Shown here: positions 6,543-15,259 of the stretch, in pieces
Position numbering within the stretch: position 1 is the stretch's first letter
Layout: each line of letters begins with the position of its first letter
Source: a virus
Length of the DNA stretch: 64,000 bases
Direction: 5' to 3' (one strand)
Virus record (IMG/VR): IMGVR_UViG_3300045740_000123
Coordinates: 1-64,000 of that record
Notes under the pieces: model-generated
Told to the model about the DNA's origin: nothing
What the model saw: the letters and a program-made list of their open reading frames with translations, nothing else
Databases searched by the model: none
Translations under genes and position numbers: made by a program

Positions 6543-8084
6543 TTAAGGAGTATAAGGTTTTCCGTCTTTATCAAACATTGTGAAGCCTTGCATGCGGATA
6601 TATTCAGCCGGAACATTGAACAGTTTCTGCATCATTGGCATCATCATTGGACCTTGACAGTTATATGGGGGCACATCCATGACTGATAACGATTGTCGTG
6701 TCATTAAGAATGCTTTTGCTTCTTTCTGTTCATTCTCTGTATCTTCTACCAATTTTTGCTCCCATGCAGCTATGCTTCCTTCTTCTACCGGAAAATCAGA
6801 AGGCTCTGGTGGGAAGGTATTATCTTTAAATTTAAGTGCGTAGATATGCTTGCAATAACGCATCTCATCTAGTAGAGGCGTCCAGTTATCTGTAATCGAA
6901 GTAATTGTTGATTGCGTTGAAGTGTAATCCTCATACCGAGGCATCCCTTCTGCAGTAGATCCAGGGATCGAAGGATCTGTTGTGCTTCTTAAGAAGGTGG
7001 CACCAAACTCTCTGTAAACACCGGGATTGTCTCGTGGGGCATTGTTATCAATTGTCGTCGTTGTAGATAATGAGAAAGGAACTGAGTATCCCGATGGCGC
7101 ATAAACATCCATCTTTCGGTTGACCGATGCAGATGTCATTGCGCTGTTATCAACCACACCACTTAAAGTTGTGACCTCAAATCGACCCGGCTTAACAGAA
7201 GCAATACTGCTACGCGGATAAATCTTTAAAGTCCCATCTGTCAAACGACGAGTAAAGGCATAATCACGGTGTGTAAAATCTTGGCAAGAACAGCAGAAAC
7301 GTGCTCCTGTAATTAAGTATCTCCCGACCTTAAAAGGTGCAGGCGATGGTGTGAAGTATTCTTGGTCGGGGCTTACCTCAACTGACCCAGCCTTGCGGAA
7401 CGTAAGGATTCCTGTTGTTGGATTCGTTGCAACCAAAACAGCCTGCACGTAGCCGTACCGTTTTTGGGTGGTCGGATCAATCGTATCTTTATCAATGATC
7501 TGTCCGCCAACTGTAATGACCCGATCCTCCAGGATCTCACTGTTCAGTGGAGTCAAACCTCCTGGAACACCTGGAACTGCCACGTAAAACGGAGGCGGAA
7601 GGGGGTTAGCAACACTCCAGCTTCCTGCAAGTTTTACATACCAATACGTTGAATCTTCCGTAATGCTTTCAACGTAAAGGTTCTGGTTCGTAATTGGATC
7701 TTTTAATTTATCCGATCGCATCGAGCCTGCGTAACGCCAACCGGCCCAGTGCATTCCTAGATCTTTATTGGTTGTTGGGAATCCAACGAAAGCACCTGAA
7801 ATGATCGGGTTTGGATTGACAACCGAGCTTGGTGTTCCAGACGGAACAGGAATTTGATACTGAAAGTTATAGGTGTAATCGTTGTCGTATGTACTTGCTG
7901 TGGCTAATTCATAGCCACGGCGCCAACGGGACCAAGCCGATTCACGGTTGATTGTACTCAAAGAATCAGGAATTGATCCCTTGGAAAATTCTGTTGTGAT
8001 TGGTTTTAAGCGAAAAGGATCCTTATCTTTCGCTCGTTGAAAGTTATTAAAGGATCCTATTTTACCGACCCCGTTGGAAGCCAT
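6543..8084 (-). CDS. Virion structural protein with a split SWIM-type zinc motif
   Basis: 513 aa. A beta-rich, Ser/Thr/Pro-rich body suggests a tail or capsid component. Two metal-type motifs are visible: FCCSCQDFTHRDYAFTRR near residue 265 and YCKHIYALKF near residue 410. Together they make the CxC...CxH pattern of a SWIM zinc finger with an unusually long insert. It is 3 nt from the next virion gene upstream. Structural assignment rests on strand, neighbours and composition. Confidence 0.65.
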   Translation of the reverse strand: MASNGVGKIGSFNNFQRAKDKDPFRLKPITTEFSKGSIPDSLSTINRESAWSRWRRGYELATASTYDNDYTYNFQYQIPVPSGTPSSVVNPNPIISGAFVGFPTTNKDLGMHWAGWRYAGSMRSDKLKDPITNQNLYVESITEDSTYWYVKLAGSWSVANPLPPPFYVAVPGVPGGLTPLNSEILEDRVITVGGQIIDKDTIDPTTQKRYGYVQAVLVATNPTTGILTFRKAGSVEVSPDQEYFTPSPAPFKVGRYLITGARFCCSCQDFTHRDYAFTRRLTDGTLKIYPRSSIASVKPGRFEVTTLSGVVDNSAMTSASVNRKMDVYAPSGYSVPFSLSTTTTIDNNAPRDNPGVYREFGATFLRSTTDPSIPGSTAEGMPRYEDYTSTQSTITSITDNWTPLLDEMRYCKHIYALKFKDNTFPPEPSDFPVEEGSIAAWEQKLVEDTENEQKEAKAFLMTRQSLSVMDVPPYNCQGPMMMPMMQKLFNVPAEYIRMQGFTMFDKDGKPYTP

Positions 8085-8087
8085 TCT

Positions 8088-8867
8088 TTAGAAGAAACCG
8101 CCCTGTGCGTAAATATGTGCACCTGGGGTGTAGCCAGAGATATTGGGACCTTCTGCAAATACACCCACATAAATACGATCGCCGCGCTCCAGGTAGATCC
8201 CTTTGTTACGCAAGGGGGCACTGGGACCAAGACCGTTTGTATTGCCTGCACTGGGCATTGGAACAGCTAGTTGTGGCATTACGTCCGAACAGTCCACAAC
8301 ACCACTACCTGCGGGGACAGTTTTACTGAAGAGAAGGCGGAAGTCGCCGCTTGCAGGAATTGGAGTGGTTGTATTACGCGTGTGATAAAACACAAACGTC
8401 ACTGCTGGTTGATTGGCATAAGCAGCAGTCTGATACGTAAAACCACTCACCGTTGCTCCAGAGTAGTTAATTGCTGTATTGACGCCCGTCAAAGTAGCTG
8501 CGCCGGTATAGGTGTAGTAACCAATTCCGCTCGCAGTTCCGTTCGTGAGAACAGTTGCAGACTGGACGTAAACAATCTGACCGCTAGCTAGTGCAATAAC
8601 AGTACCAGAAGTCGATGCGTTTACCGTATAATCTGGGGCGCGATAAGCGTCGTTGCGGGTAATCGTGATGGAATCAACCATTCCACCATTATTGTTATCC
8701 TCCGCAAGAGCTGCGTCCATGTCAACAAGAATGGAAGGAGCCTGCCCACCTTGCACAAATAAGGTGTTGCCTGCTTGGCTACCAACAGTCTGAGTGGTGA
8801 CTCGGACAGAATCAAACAGCGGACGATCAATAAAGAGTGGCTGTTTATTCGAACTTGTTGACGACAA
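8088..8867 (-). CDS. Virion structural protein, TTG start
   Basis: 259 aa, rich in Thr/Gly/Ala/Val with repeated beta-strand patterns and a C-terminal YLERGDRIYVGVF jelly-roll-like strand pair. This looks like a capsid decoration, fibre or tail protein. The start codon is TTG, supported by an excellent AAGGAG site 7 nt upstream and no in-frame ATG nearby. It begins a new transcript after the terminator at 8941. Confidence 0.65.
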   Translation of the reverse strand: MSSTSSNKQPLFIDRPLFDSVRVTTQTVGSQAGNTLFVQGGQAPSILVDMDAALAEDNNNGGMVDSITITRNDAYRAPDYTVNASTSGTVIALASGQIVYVQSATVLTNGTASGIGYYTYTGAATLTGVNTAINYSGATVSGFTYQTAAYANQPAVTFVFYHTRNTTTPIPASGDFRLLFSKTVPAGSGVVDCSDVMPQLAVPMPSAGNTNGLGPSAPLRNKGIYLERGDRIYVGVFAEGPNISGYTPGAHIYAQGGFF

Positions 8868-8940
8868 TTCCTTTCTCCTTGTAAGTGCTACAACGGTTTT
8901 GTTACAACTATTTTAATAGGTGCAGCTCAATATCAGGCAA

Positions 8941-8968
8941 ATAAAAAGACTCCACCGAAGTGAAGTCT
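8941..8968 (-). terminator. Intrinsic terminator after the lytic transglycosylase gene
   Basis: On the minus strand AGACTTCAC and GTGGAGTCT form a 9-bp stem (one G-T pair) closed by TTCG and followed by TTTTATTT. It separates the transglycosylase transcript from the next virion gene. Confidence 0.85.
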
Positions 8969-8974
8969 ATATCA

Positions 8975-9589
8975 TTAAAACTGTGTCAGAGCTTCCAGGA
9001 ACGGCGATCTGGGTGTAAACAGAGAAGCCGTCGAGACATCTGTTTCAACTTCAGTCAGTGGGCGCTGGAATGCAGTTTTTAAAATCTGCTCTCCCATCGA
9101 GGGTGTTTCTGACTGTTGATTGAATAACAGAGTCTTCAAAAGGAAACCTTTCAAGAAATCTTGAACGTTTGTTTTCTGTTCTTCTTGAGGCTGGGGCCTG
9201 GCTTGTGGGTTGGTACCACCAAGGATTGTTCGCACGTAATTTTGCGTTTCCTTGAAGGGTGGAATACCACCGTACCGTTCAACATTTCCTGGACCTGCGT
9301 TGTAAGCAGCCAGTGCTTTGTCGTAAGAACCAAACCGTTTCAGTTGTTGGCTCAGATAACGAGCGCCGCCAGTAAGACTTTGAACAGGATCGTATGGATT
9401 AGATACACCAAGCCCTTGCGCTGTGCCTGGCATCAACTGAACCAAGCCCATGGCACCCGCACCGCTTTTAGCTTGTGGGTTCCAGCCAGATTCCTTTTGT
9501 ACAAGGCGCAGAAAGATGTCTTCATTTACACCGAAGTCACGAGCTTTTTGTCTCGCAATTTCTTTAAGTTGTTCGCTGGTGTAAGACAT
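8975..9589 (-). CDS. Lytic transglycosylase (SLT domain), virion-associated
   Basis: 204 aa. Residues about 20-120 are an SLT fold: [20 protein letters not shown] with the catalytic Glu, then [16 protein letters not shown] and [11 protein letters not shown]. It cleaves peptidoglycan without hydrolysis and in podoviruses is usually carried in the virion to open a local hole at DNA entry. The C-terminal 80 residues are low-complexity and probably anchor it. AGGAGG lies 12 nt before the ATG. Confidence 0.88.
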   Translation of the reverse strand: MSYTSEQLKEIARQKARDFGVNEDIFLRLVQKESGWNPQAKSGAGAMGLVQLMPGTAQGLGVSNPYDPVQSLTGGARYLSQQLKRFGSYDKALAAYNAGPGNVERYGGIPPFKETQNYVRTILGGTNPQARPQPQEEQKTNVQDFLKGFLLKTLLFNQQSETPSMGEQILKTAFQRPLTEVETDVSTASLFTPRSPFLEALTQF

Positions 9590-9599
9590 TGGTTTCTGC

Positions 9600-9716
9600 T
9601 TAACCTCCTACCCAATTTGAACTTGCCCTGAGACCAGGAATAAACACTGTTTGAAGAGTAAGTGCGACTGCCAGATGAGTCAGGGAACGTTTAACAAAAT
9701 TGGGGCAGAGAATCAT
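9600..9716 (-). CDS. Possible 38-aa hydrophobic peptide
   Basis: An open frame with ATG at 9716 and TAA at 9600-9602 encodes a short peptide with one hydrophobic stretch ([18 protein letters not shown]). Its last codons form the AGGAGG site of the transglycosylase gene. It could be a small membrane protein or chance. Apart from it, the 210-nt gap shows no other clear feature. Confidence 0.25.
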   Translation of the reverse strand: MILCPNFVKRSLTHLAVALTLQTVFIPGLRASSNWVGG

Positions 9717-9801
9717 GGTTTTAAAGCAACAACGCTGGCCCCCTTGAATCAGAGATTCGTGTCCAGCAGGCTGGGCTTACATGCAAAGCAATGCCAGAAA
9801 A

Positions 9802-10638
9802 TCAACGAGAATTGGCGCGAGCTAAAAGAGTTTCAAACAATTCGGCGCGTCGCTTGGCTGCAGGAGTCTCAAAATAATCTCCAGCTAACGATAATCCATC
9901 AATCGGTTGGAGCGCACCAGCCTGAGCATAAGATGCCTCCAGGGGATTGGTTGGAGGAGGCGCAACTGCAGGCTGAGCTTGGCCACTCAAGAACCGATTA
10001 AACATTTGTGCCTGAACCTGATTCTGAGGCGTACCAAAATCAGAGGCATCTAATGGGGTTCCTACAGGCTGTAAATCAGAAGCACCTGCGTAAGTTGGAA
10101 TGGACTGGCCAGCTCCTTCGCTTAGAAGAGAGTCAGGTGCAAAAGGTAAATCAGTCACAGGACCCATGGTTCCAGCACCAAGCTGACGTTGGATTGCATC
10201 GTATCCAGATTGACCTGGCTTAACTTTCGCAGCAAGTCCACCATGCTTGGCGGCCCACATTTGCATCCCAATATCTTCTGCGGATTGCACTTGCTCTGGG
10301 GTCGCTCCTTGTGCAGCAGCAATCTTACGAGCTGCTTCGTAGCGCTGTAGGTCTGGATTCTGTGCAGCCATCTGAGCAACACGAGATTTCTCTGCTGCGT
10401 ATGCACGTTCAGCAGGAGAAGCCAGTACAGCTGAAGTAGTTGTTTCAGAACCAGCTGGAATAGTCCTGGTAACAGGCTGAGTATATGGTTCTTTCTGACC
10501 AGGCCACTGATAAACGGATGCCGCCGGAGCACCTGCAGCTAGCATTTCAATAACACTTTTATCAGCAGGTTTCTGCCGTTGAAACACAGAAGAAACGGGC
10601 TGAGCAGCTTTAATAGCTTTAAAGATATCAATGGCCAT
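9802..10638 (-). CDS. Putative internal virion protein, Ala/Gln/Pro-rich
   Basis: 278 aa. The N-terminus MAIDIFKAIKAAQPVSSVFQ is followed by an Ala/Gln-rich helical middle and a Pro-rich stretch. No catalytic motif was seen. It ends 3 nt before the start of no other gene and begins 3 nt after the stop of the 153-aa gene upstream, so it is part of one transcript. An internal or tail role is inferred from context only. Confidence 0.6.
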   Translation of the reverse strand: MAIDIFKAIKAAQPVSSVFQRQKPADKSVIEMLAAGAPAASVYQWPGQKEPYTQPVTRTIPAGSETTTSAVLASPAERAYAAEKSRVAQMAAQNPDLQRYEAARKIAAAQGATPEQVQSAEDIGMQMWAAKHGGLAAKVKPGQSGYDAIQRQLGAGTMGPVTDLPFAPDSLLSEGAGQSIPTYAGASDLQPVGTPLDASDFGTPQNQVQAQMFNRFLSGQAQPAVAPPPTNPLEASYAQAGALQPIDGLSLAGDYFETPAAKRRAELFETLLARANSR

Positions 10639-10640
10639 GA

Positions 10641-11102
10641 TTAACGCCAGGTGTTGTGAAGATAAATACGAGAACCCACTGCAGTGTCAGCAGGGCCAGG
10701 TAAAGCTTGAATGAATTCCGCACCTGAGCGTTCATAACGGTATCGGGCTTGGAATGGATCCTTGTAGTTAGGTACGTATAAGATGCCAGCGAGACGATTG
10801 GTTTCGTAGAGATAAATCTCATCCCAAACCTTCAATGCCTCTTTGGCATTACTTGACCTAATTGTACGGTCAACATCACCAGCGATGTTTTCCAGTCGTG
10901 TTGCCGGAGCAGTCGCGACTTCTGTACGTTTCTCTGCCGTGTCACAACGACCGAGCTGAATAACAACTTTATCGTAAAAGTAAGAGTCAGGAACTGTATT
11001 CATCGCCTCTTCCAGGCGAGCGTAATCACCCGCAGGGACAGAGACAGTGAAATAACCCAGGTGATACCTGACGCGACTTTTATCGAAATCGCTTAGCTTC
11101 AC
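10641..11102 (-). CDS. Putative head-tail or tail-tube-type protein
   Basis: 153 aa, mixed alpha/beta and well ordered: MKLSDFDKSRVRYHLGY, then LKVWDEIYLYETNRLAGILY. The pattern of a short N-terminal beta segment and long helices resembles neck or adaptor proteins, but no family was recognised. It lies between the M23 peptidase and an internal-protein gene on the same transcript. Confidence 0.6.
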   Translation of the reverse strand: MKLSDFDKSRVRYHLGYFTVSVPAGDYARLEEAMNTVPDSYFYDKVVIQLGRCDTAEKRTEVATAPATRLENIAGDVDRTIRSSNAKEALKVWDEIYLYETNRLAGILYVPNYKDPFQARYRYERSGAEFIQALPGPADTAVGSRIYLHNTWR

Positions 11103-11141
11103 TTCTACTTGTCGTTATTGTTTAATTATAAAGTAAGGAAC

Positions 11142-11810
11142 CTATGCTTCAAAAGGCAGTGGACTTGAGATATAAGACTGCAAGAACATTTTGGCCGGAC
11201 TCTCAGCTGGAGAAAGTAATTCACCAAGCATGTTTTCCGTCATGCTTTCTTCAAAAGTTTTTGGTTTCTTGATGCTGGACTGTAATAAGCTCAACAAACC
11301 GAGGGTCAATAAATCTTCTTCACCTTCTTCTTTAGTTACCGGAAGTTGTGTAGAGGGAAGATCAGAAGACTCACCAAGCGTCTTCATATGACCCAAGCCA
11401 ATTTCATATTTATTGTCACCGGTCATAAACGTGGCCAGGTTTCCATAACCACCTTGATTAGGTTTAGGAATATATTTGCCACCACCTTCATAATAAATTG
11501 GAGTACCTTCTGGAAGAGCCCAATCTTCCCCCCGGTGGAAAGTACTAGCCCCTGCCGTTGGAGCAGAACGAGGACCAAATTTAGAAGTTAAGGTGATACC
11601 GGCAGCAGGGTTTAAAACGAATTTCCCTTGCGCATCTTTAATAAGGGCGGGAATTCTTTTTTCACCTATACGCAAACCGGATAAAGGAGTACGGATGGTT
11701 GCTGGGTCTAAATACTTACCCGTGGCAAGTTCCTTGACATAGACATGCTTATGTGGCCCGGTAGACGTACCAGTGGAACCAACCTGCCCTAAGTATTGAA
11801 TACCCGCCAT
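11142..11810 (-). CDS. M23-type peptidase domain virion protein
   Basis: 222 aa. The LytM-like core reads LTSKFGPRSAP, FHRGEDW (His and Asp zinc ligands), EGTPIYYEG, GYGNLATF and GLGHMKTLG (last His). The first His of the usual HxH pair is not evident. An N-terminal TGTSTGPHKHVYV segment also resembles an M23-type HxH. The family cleaves peptide cross-links of peptidoglycan; here it probably assists DNA entry. The C-terminal 60 residues are helical. Confidence 0.75.
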   Translation of the reverse strand: MAGIQYLGQVGSTGTSTGPHKHVYVKELATGKYLDPATIRTPLSGLRIGEKRIPALIKDAQGKFVLNPAAGITLTSKFGPRSAPTAGASTFHRGEDWALPEGTPIYYEGGGKYIPKPNQGGYGNLATFMTGDNKYEIGLGHMKTLGESSDLPSTQLPVTKEEGEEDLLTLGLLSLLQSSIKKPKTFEESMTENMLGELLSPAESPAKMFLQSYISSPLPFEA

Positions 11811-11837
11811 TATTCTTTTATTTTTAATTTTAAGACT

Positions 11838-11861
11838 AAAAAACCCCTGGTTTCCCAGGGG
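11838..11861 (-). terminator. Intrinsic terminator after the HhH gene
   Basis: On the minus strand CCCCTGG and CCAGGGG form a 7-bp stem capped by GAAA and followed by six T. Confidence 0.9.
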
Positions 11862-11876
11862 AAATAAAGGTGCTTA

Positions 11877-12287
11877 TCAGACTCTGATTAAATCAGCAGA
11901 CAAGACGGCTTCCCAATCGACACGTTTAATTTGTCTGAGCTGTTCCAGGCTATTAAACTTTTCACCCGATAAAGACATCTGCAAATCTTTGATTTCACGA
12001 GCTGTCTTTAAGCCAATACCCTTAATATGATCAGCGATCATCTGAGGGGTTGCTGTATTGATGTTTAAACGCGTTTCTGGAGGAAAAGAACGAGGCTCTT
12101 CCTGTGCCGCCTTATCTTTGATTTGAAGCGTTTTAACCTTTTTGGTTGCCGCTTCATCTGGGAGTAATTCAGTCTTGTAAGCGGTGTAAAGGCGACCGTC
12201 CTGGTCTTCGACCATGAACCAATCGCCGTTATCCCATTCACTTACAACCTTGACACGGGCACCCGTTTTTTTGTGCTGGTAAAGCAT
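11877..12287 (-). CDS. Helix-hairpin-helix (ComEA-like) protein
   Basis: 136 aa from the ATG at 12287. An earlier TTG would lie inside a terminator hairpin. The N-terminus is an SH3-like barrel (KKTGARVKVVSEWDNGDWF). Residues about 75-135 carry LNINTATPQMIADHIKGIG, a ComEA-type helix-hairpin-helix that binds DNA non-specifically. The gene is enclosed by terminators on both sides, so it is transcribed on its own. Confidence 0.75.
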   Translation of the reverse strand: MLYQHKKTGARVKVVSEWDNGDWFMVEDQDGRLYTAYKTELLPDEAATKKVKTLQIKDKAAQEEPRSFPPETRLNINTATPQMIADHIKGIGLKTAREIKDLQMSLSGEKFNSLEQLRQIKRVDWEAVLSADLIRV

Positions 12288-12288
12288 A

Positions 12289-12313
12289 AAGACCAGAAAC
12301 AATTTCTGGTCTT
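12289..12313 (-). terminator. Terminator between the decoration-like gene and the HhH gene
   Basis: AAGACCAGAAA pairs with TTTCTGGTCTT over 11 bp with a 3-nt loop, directly after the stop of 12326-13132. The T-run is short (TTTAT), but the stem is long and perfect. Confidence 0.7.
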
Positions 12314-12325
12314 AGTTTAACTTAC

Positions 12326-13132
12326 TCAGCTGACGACGCGGTTGTTCAGATATGCATCGATATCTTCGTAACCAGGTGCGTCATCAGGTTGGATGTAGCA
12401 CACTTCAACCACGATGTAACCCTTGAGGCCTGCGCTCTGATCAGCGCTGGCGAGGTACACACCACCAGACACGCCGGTAGCGGTGTTGGTACCACGGGCG
12501 AACACCTTGAAGGTGGTAGCGCCGGTGATCTCCTTATACAGACCGGAAGGACCAACGCCGGTGGCGCCAGTGGCGGTCAGGAAAGGAGTGGTGCTCAGGG
12601 CCTGGGAACCAGCAGCGAAGAAGATCTTCGTAGCAGCGTCACCAGAGACGGTGGAGGTGAGGTTGGCCTGTGCGATAGGCTCGCCCACACCGGTCACGGC
12701 CACAGGGCCACTGTCGTTGCGGCAGAAGGTCACCACGTTGCCGGTAGCAGCGTAGATACCAGTAGCAGCACGGTTGTCACCCCAGCCAGAAGCCACAGAC
12801 ATCGCAGCGCGATAGATGTAAGCAGGCTGAGTGGCGCTACCAGAGATCACCATGCCGGTGATGTCGGGGCGGGTGTCGTCCTGGCGGTAAGGCGAAGGAA
12901 CGATCACGTCCATGGTTTGGCCATAGGTGGCGGCATCACCGGAAGCCCAGGTGATGGGCACATAACCACGCTGCTGGAAATAACGCCAGCCAGGAACGGC
13001 CAACACAGAAGTGGGGCCAGCCTTGGAAGCATTGTTGGTACCGTCATCGTTGGTATCGATGTTCTTGTACCAGCCGTTCAGAGCATTAGTCCAGTTACCT
13101 GGATAGATCTTTTTAGACGAAAGATAGGACAT
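12326..13132 (-). CDS. Virion protein next to the capsid gene (decoration or fibre-like)
   Basis: 268 aa, beta-rich, with many Gly/Thr/Ala (TGVGPSGLYKEITGATTFKV). Codon use is strongly G/C-ending like the capsid gene beside it, which suggests high expression. It lies directly downstream of the major capsid gene, the usual place for a decoration or second capsid protein. No family was recognised. A 256-aa antisense open frame here is a codon-bias shadow. Confidence 0.65.
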   Translation of the reverse strand: MSYLSSKKIYPGNWTNALNGWYKNIDTNDDGTNNASKAGPTSVLAVPGWRYFQQRGYVPITWASGDAATYGQTMDVIVPSPYRQDDTRPDITGMVISGSATQPAYIYRAAMSVASGWGDNRAATGIYAATGNVVTFCRNDSGPVAVTGVGEPIAQANLTSTVSGDAATKIFFAAGSQALSTTPFLTATGATGVGPSGLYKEITGATTFKVFARGTNTATGVSGGVYLASADQSAGLKGYIVVEVCYIQPDDAPGYEDIDAYLNNRVVS

Positions 13133-13167
13133 TTATTTCTCCGTTTTATTTACAGATGATTTAATTA

Positions 13168-14307
13168 TCAGATGCTGCCGTCATCAGACACGAAGCTGTA
13201 AGCAGTGGTCACGAAGTCCTTGTTCAGGATCTCGAAGCCGGCGTACAGTTGCCAGATCAGGATGATGAAGCGGCTGAAGTCGTCGTTGTTGTTGATGAGC
13301 ACCTGGGCGTTAGGACCACCGATACCCACACCGATCGACTGAGGACCGAAGAAGTAACCTTGGGCAACTTCTTGGTTGGAGAAGGTGTTTGCACCGTCGC
13401 TGGCGAAGGTAGCAGACACAGTCTTGCTTGGGAAGTTGGTCGACTCGAAGAACTTCACGCCTTCGAACTGAACACCAGTCGGCATCACAGGCTCACCAGC
13501 CAGGAAGTAGCCCTGACCAGCTTGGGGACCCATGTAGAAGCTGGAGTTGTTAGGCATCATGGGGTTACCCATGTACATGCCTTGACCAGGATTGCCGCTG
13601 TAACGAGCGATCTCACGGAAGTCAGGATCACGACGCAGGTGCATCATGAAGGTGGGATCGCAGATGCAACGATACAGACCATCAGCGAAGGTAGGAACGT
13701 TGCGCTTACGCAGGTCCTTAACAACGGTCAGCAGGTCGGTACGCACCTGGAACTGCTGCACATCAGCGGTGTACTCAGCAGCGGTGTAGGAGATGGAGCC
13801 GTTAGCAGCTTTGTTCTTACCACCGGGGAAGTAGTAACCACCCTGGGTGCTGGAGGCTTCACCATTGGCTTCGGCTTTGGCGAGTTCATCAATGAACACG
13901 CGGTCACGCCAACGGCGGTAGTCGTCCAGCAGGGTCAGGCTACCGATGGACTGGTGGAACATGTTGAGGTTCCCGGTGTCCAGCAGCAGACGCTGAGCAG
14001 TGATCAGAGTCTCGCGAGCAATCTTGAAGGTGCTGGGCTGGGTCGGATCACCCGGGTCTGCAGGACCGGTGTATTCCTTAAGCACCACCAGGACTTTCTC
14101 CTTGGTGATGTTACGGCTGTTAGCGGTACCGATGGTCTGATCGGCAATACGCTCACGGCTGTCCTTCGTACCAGGGGTACCCCAGAACTTGTAGCGGTCT
14201 AACTGAACAGTCTGACCAGGCTGGCGAGTGAAGTCATGAACGACCACAGGCTCGACGGCCATTTCTGCGATATACGCAGGGTGGGGACGGTAAAGTTCCG
14301 CACCCAA
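13168..14307 (-). CDS. Major capsid protein (main exon)
   Basis: 379 aa as read from TTG at 14307. Segments such as ITKEKVLVVLKEYTGP, ETLITAQRLLLDTGNL and FADGLYRCICDPTFMMHL fit HK97-type capsid proteins of podovirus-like phages. Order portal - scaffold - Gly/Ala-rich gene - this gene supports the call. The frame stays open upstream (DFPKI before LGAELYR) without ATG, and a group I intron core ends just upstream. The true start is therefore probably on a short first exon near 15161 (GTG after GGAGG). Confidence 0.82.
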   Translation of the reverse strand: MGAELYRPHPAYIAEMAVEPVVVHDFTRQPGQTVQLDRYKFWGTPGTKDSRERIADQTIGTANSRNITKEKVLVVLKEYTGPADPGDPTQPSTFKIARETLITAQRLLLDTGNLNMFHQSIGSLTLLDDYRRWRDRVFIDELAKAEANGEASSTQGGYYFPGGKNKAANGSISYTAAEYTADVQQFQVRTDLLTVVKDLRKRNVPTFADGLYRCICDPTFMMHLRRDPDFREIARYSGNPGQGMYMGNPMMPNNSSFYMGPQAGQGYFLAGEPVMPTGVQFEGVKFFESTNFPSKTVSATFASDGANTFSNQEVAQGYFFGPQSIGVGIGGPNAQVLINNNDDFSRFIILIWQLYAGFEILNKDFVTTAYSFVSDDGSI

Positions 14308-14315
14308 GATTTTTG

Positions 14316-15158
14316 GAAAATCGTTCTCCTGGTCTCTAGTTTCTTAGAGGGGTGGACTATCTCTTCATCCCTGAGGGATGCCGGACGCTAAATCTGGTAT
14401 TACGTAACAAGAACGTGTTACCCCCAGTAGTCTCTGCACCTTCCAATCACGCTTGATTGGCTTGGCTCAGGATTACCCTCGTCTTTACGTTAGGGCTTCC
14501 CTGAATTCATCCGGTTTGCACTCATCGATTGCTCGGTGAGGTGACAACGTTGAGCGTTCAGTTGAGGCATGTTAAGCTTTGGAAACTTGTTTATAAACAA
14601 TATGAATCCAAAACTTGTTCCTGGATTTGGTAATCTTTACTTAACGGAAGAAGGAAAGGCTTTCGAAAAACAGCTTGATCCCGACAATCAAGAATATTTT
14701 CGAGAGATTCCCATCAGATCAACCAGTGTTTATGACCGTATTTCAGTTCTTGTAGATGGAAAACGAAAAAGATTTCATCTTCACGTCTTGATGGCGGTTG
14801 CCTTTTTAGGATTAGATCTGCGTTCTCATGGAACCAGTAACTTTTCCTTACAGGTTGATCACAAAGATAACAACAAGAAAAACAATCGAGTTGAAAATCT
14901 AGAGATCGTTACCAAACAAGAGAATTTAACAAGAGCTTGGAAAAACGGTTGTTACGAAAACAATGGTTTTGCCAGTAAAGGGAAACCGAAAAAATCTTTG
15001 AGAAAGTTTTCTTCGGTCGATGTGGAGCAGATTAAGGCTTTAAAAGAAGCTGGTCTCTCTTATAGAAAGATTGCTGAAAAGTTTAACTGCAACCACGGAG
15101 CTATTTACCAAATCCTAAAAGGATATACCTACCAGGATCTGAACTAGCTATCAATGAA
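14316..15158 (-). ncRNA. Group I intron in the 5' part of the capsid gene
   Basis: The minus strand shows the conserved core in order: P (14491-14508, GAATTCAGGGAAGCCCTA), Q (14459-14474, AATCCTGAGCCAAGCC), a P6 hairpin CCAATCA/TGATTGG, R (14428-14440, GGTGCAGAGACTA), P8-type hairpins (GTAACA/TGTTAC and CATCCC/GGGATG), S (14353-14366, GAAGAGATAGTCCA) and a P9 hairpin CTCTA/TAGAG. The core resembles group I introns such as that of cyanobacterial tRNA-Leu. The HNH gene occupies the region between 5' splice site and P3, on the opposite strand. Exact splice sites are not resolved. Confidence 0.85.
14569..15147 (+). CDS. Intron-located HNH homing endonuclease, antisense to the capsid gene
   Basis: 192 aa. 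The central part is an HNH core of the NUMOD/HNH class: FHLHVLMAVAFLG, LQVDHKDNNKKNNRVENLEIV. The C-terminus is a helix-turn-helix (LSYRKIAEKFNCNHGAIYQIL) that would contact the target. It could also start at the ATG at 14602. It lies inside the group I intron but is read from the opposite strand to the capsid gene, so its expression is independent of capsid transcription. Confidence 0.85.
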   Translation: MLSFGNLFINNMNPKLVPGFGNLYLTEEGKAFEKQLDPDNQEYFREIPIRSTSVYDRISVLVDGKRKRFHLHVLMAVAFLGLDLRSHGTSNFSLQVDHKDNNKKNNRVENLEIVTKQENLTRAWKNGCYENNGFASKGKPKKSLRKFSSVDVEQIKALKEAGLSYRKIAEKFNCNHGAIYQILKGYTYQDLN

Positions 15159-15176
15159 CACTTTGGTTTATCCTCC
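15159..15176 (-). promoter_or_regulatory. Candidate capsid-gene ribosome site and GTG start (exon 1)
   Basis: GGAGG at 15172-15176 is followed 10 nt later by GTG (15161-15159), then TTC ATT GAT AGC and a stop. No other start with a ribosome site lies between the upstream gene and the intron, so the capsid frame would begin here and continue after splicing. This is inferred, not shown. Confidence 0.4.
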
Positions 15177-15202
15177 AGTGTCAGTGTTTTTATCGGGTGA
15201 AA

Positions 15203-15227
15203 GATAAAGACACACGTGTCTTATCTA
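15203..15227 (-). terminator. Hairpin upstream of the capsid gene
   Basis: A near-perfect palindrome (AGATAA-GACAC with GTGTC-TTTATCT, one extra T) lies between the Gly/Ala-rich gene and the capsid exon. It may be a partial terminator or an RNA processing signal. The T-run after it is weak. Confidence 0.45.
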
Positions 15228-15259
15228 ACAAAAATTTTAGCAGGTAGTTAACTTAAAAG

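Noticed and set aside
5735-6600. Functional lysogeny module (attachment site plus integrase)
   Set aside because: The integrase-like gene lacks all visible catalytic residues, and no tRNA-matching attachment site is near.
9651-10001. Plus-strand open frames opposite the virion genes at 9.6-10.2 kb
   Set aside because: They lack ribosome sites and domain features and lie antisense to a continuous minus-strand gene set.
12389-13159. 256-aa open frame antisense to the virion gene next to capsid
   Set aside because: It mirrors the G/C-ending codon bias of the real gene; the peptide is His/Gly/Val-rich without domain features. Same for 13249-14202 antisense to the capsid gene.
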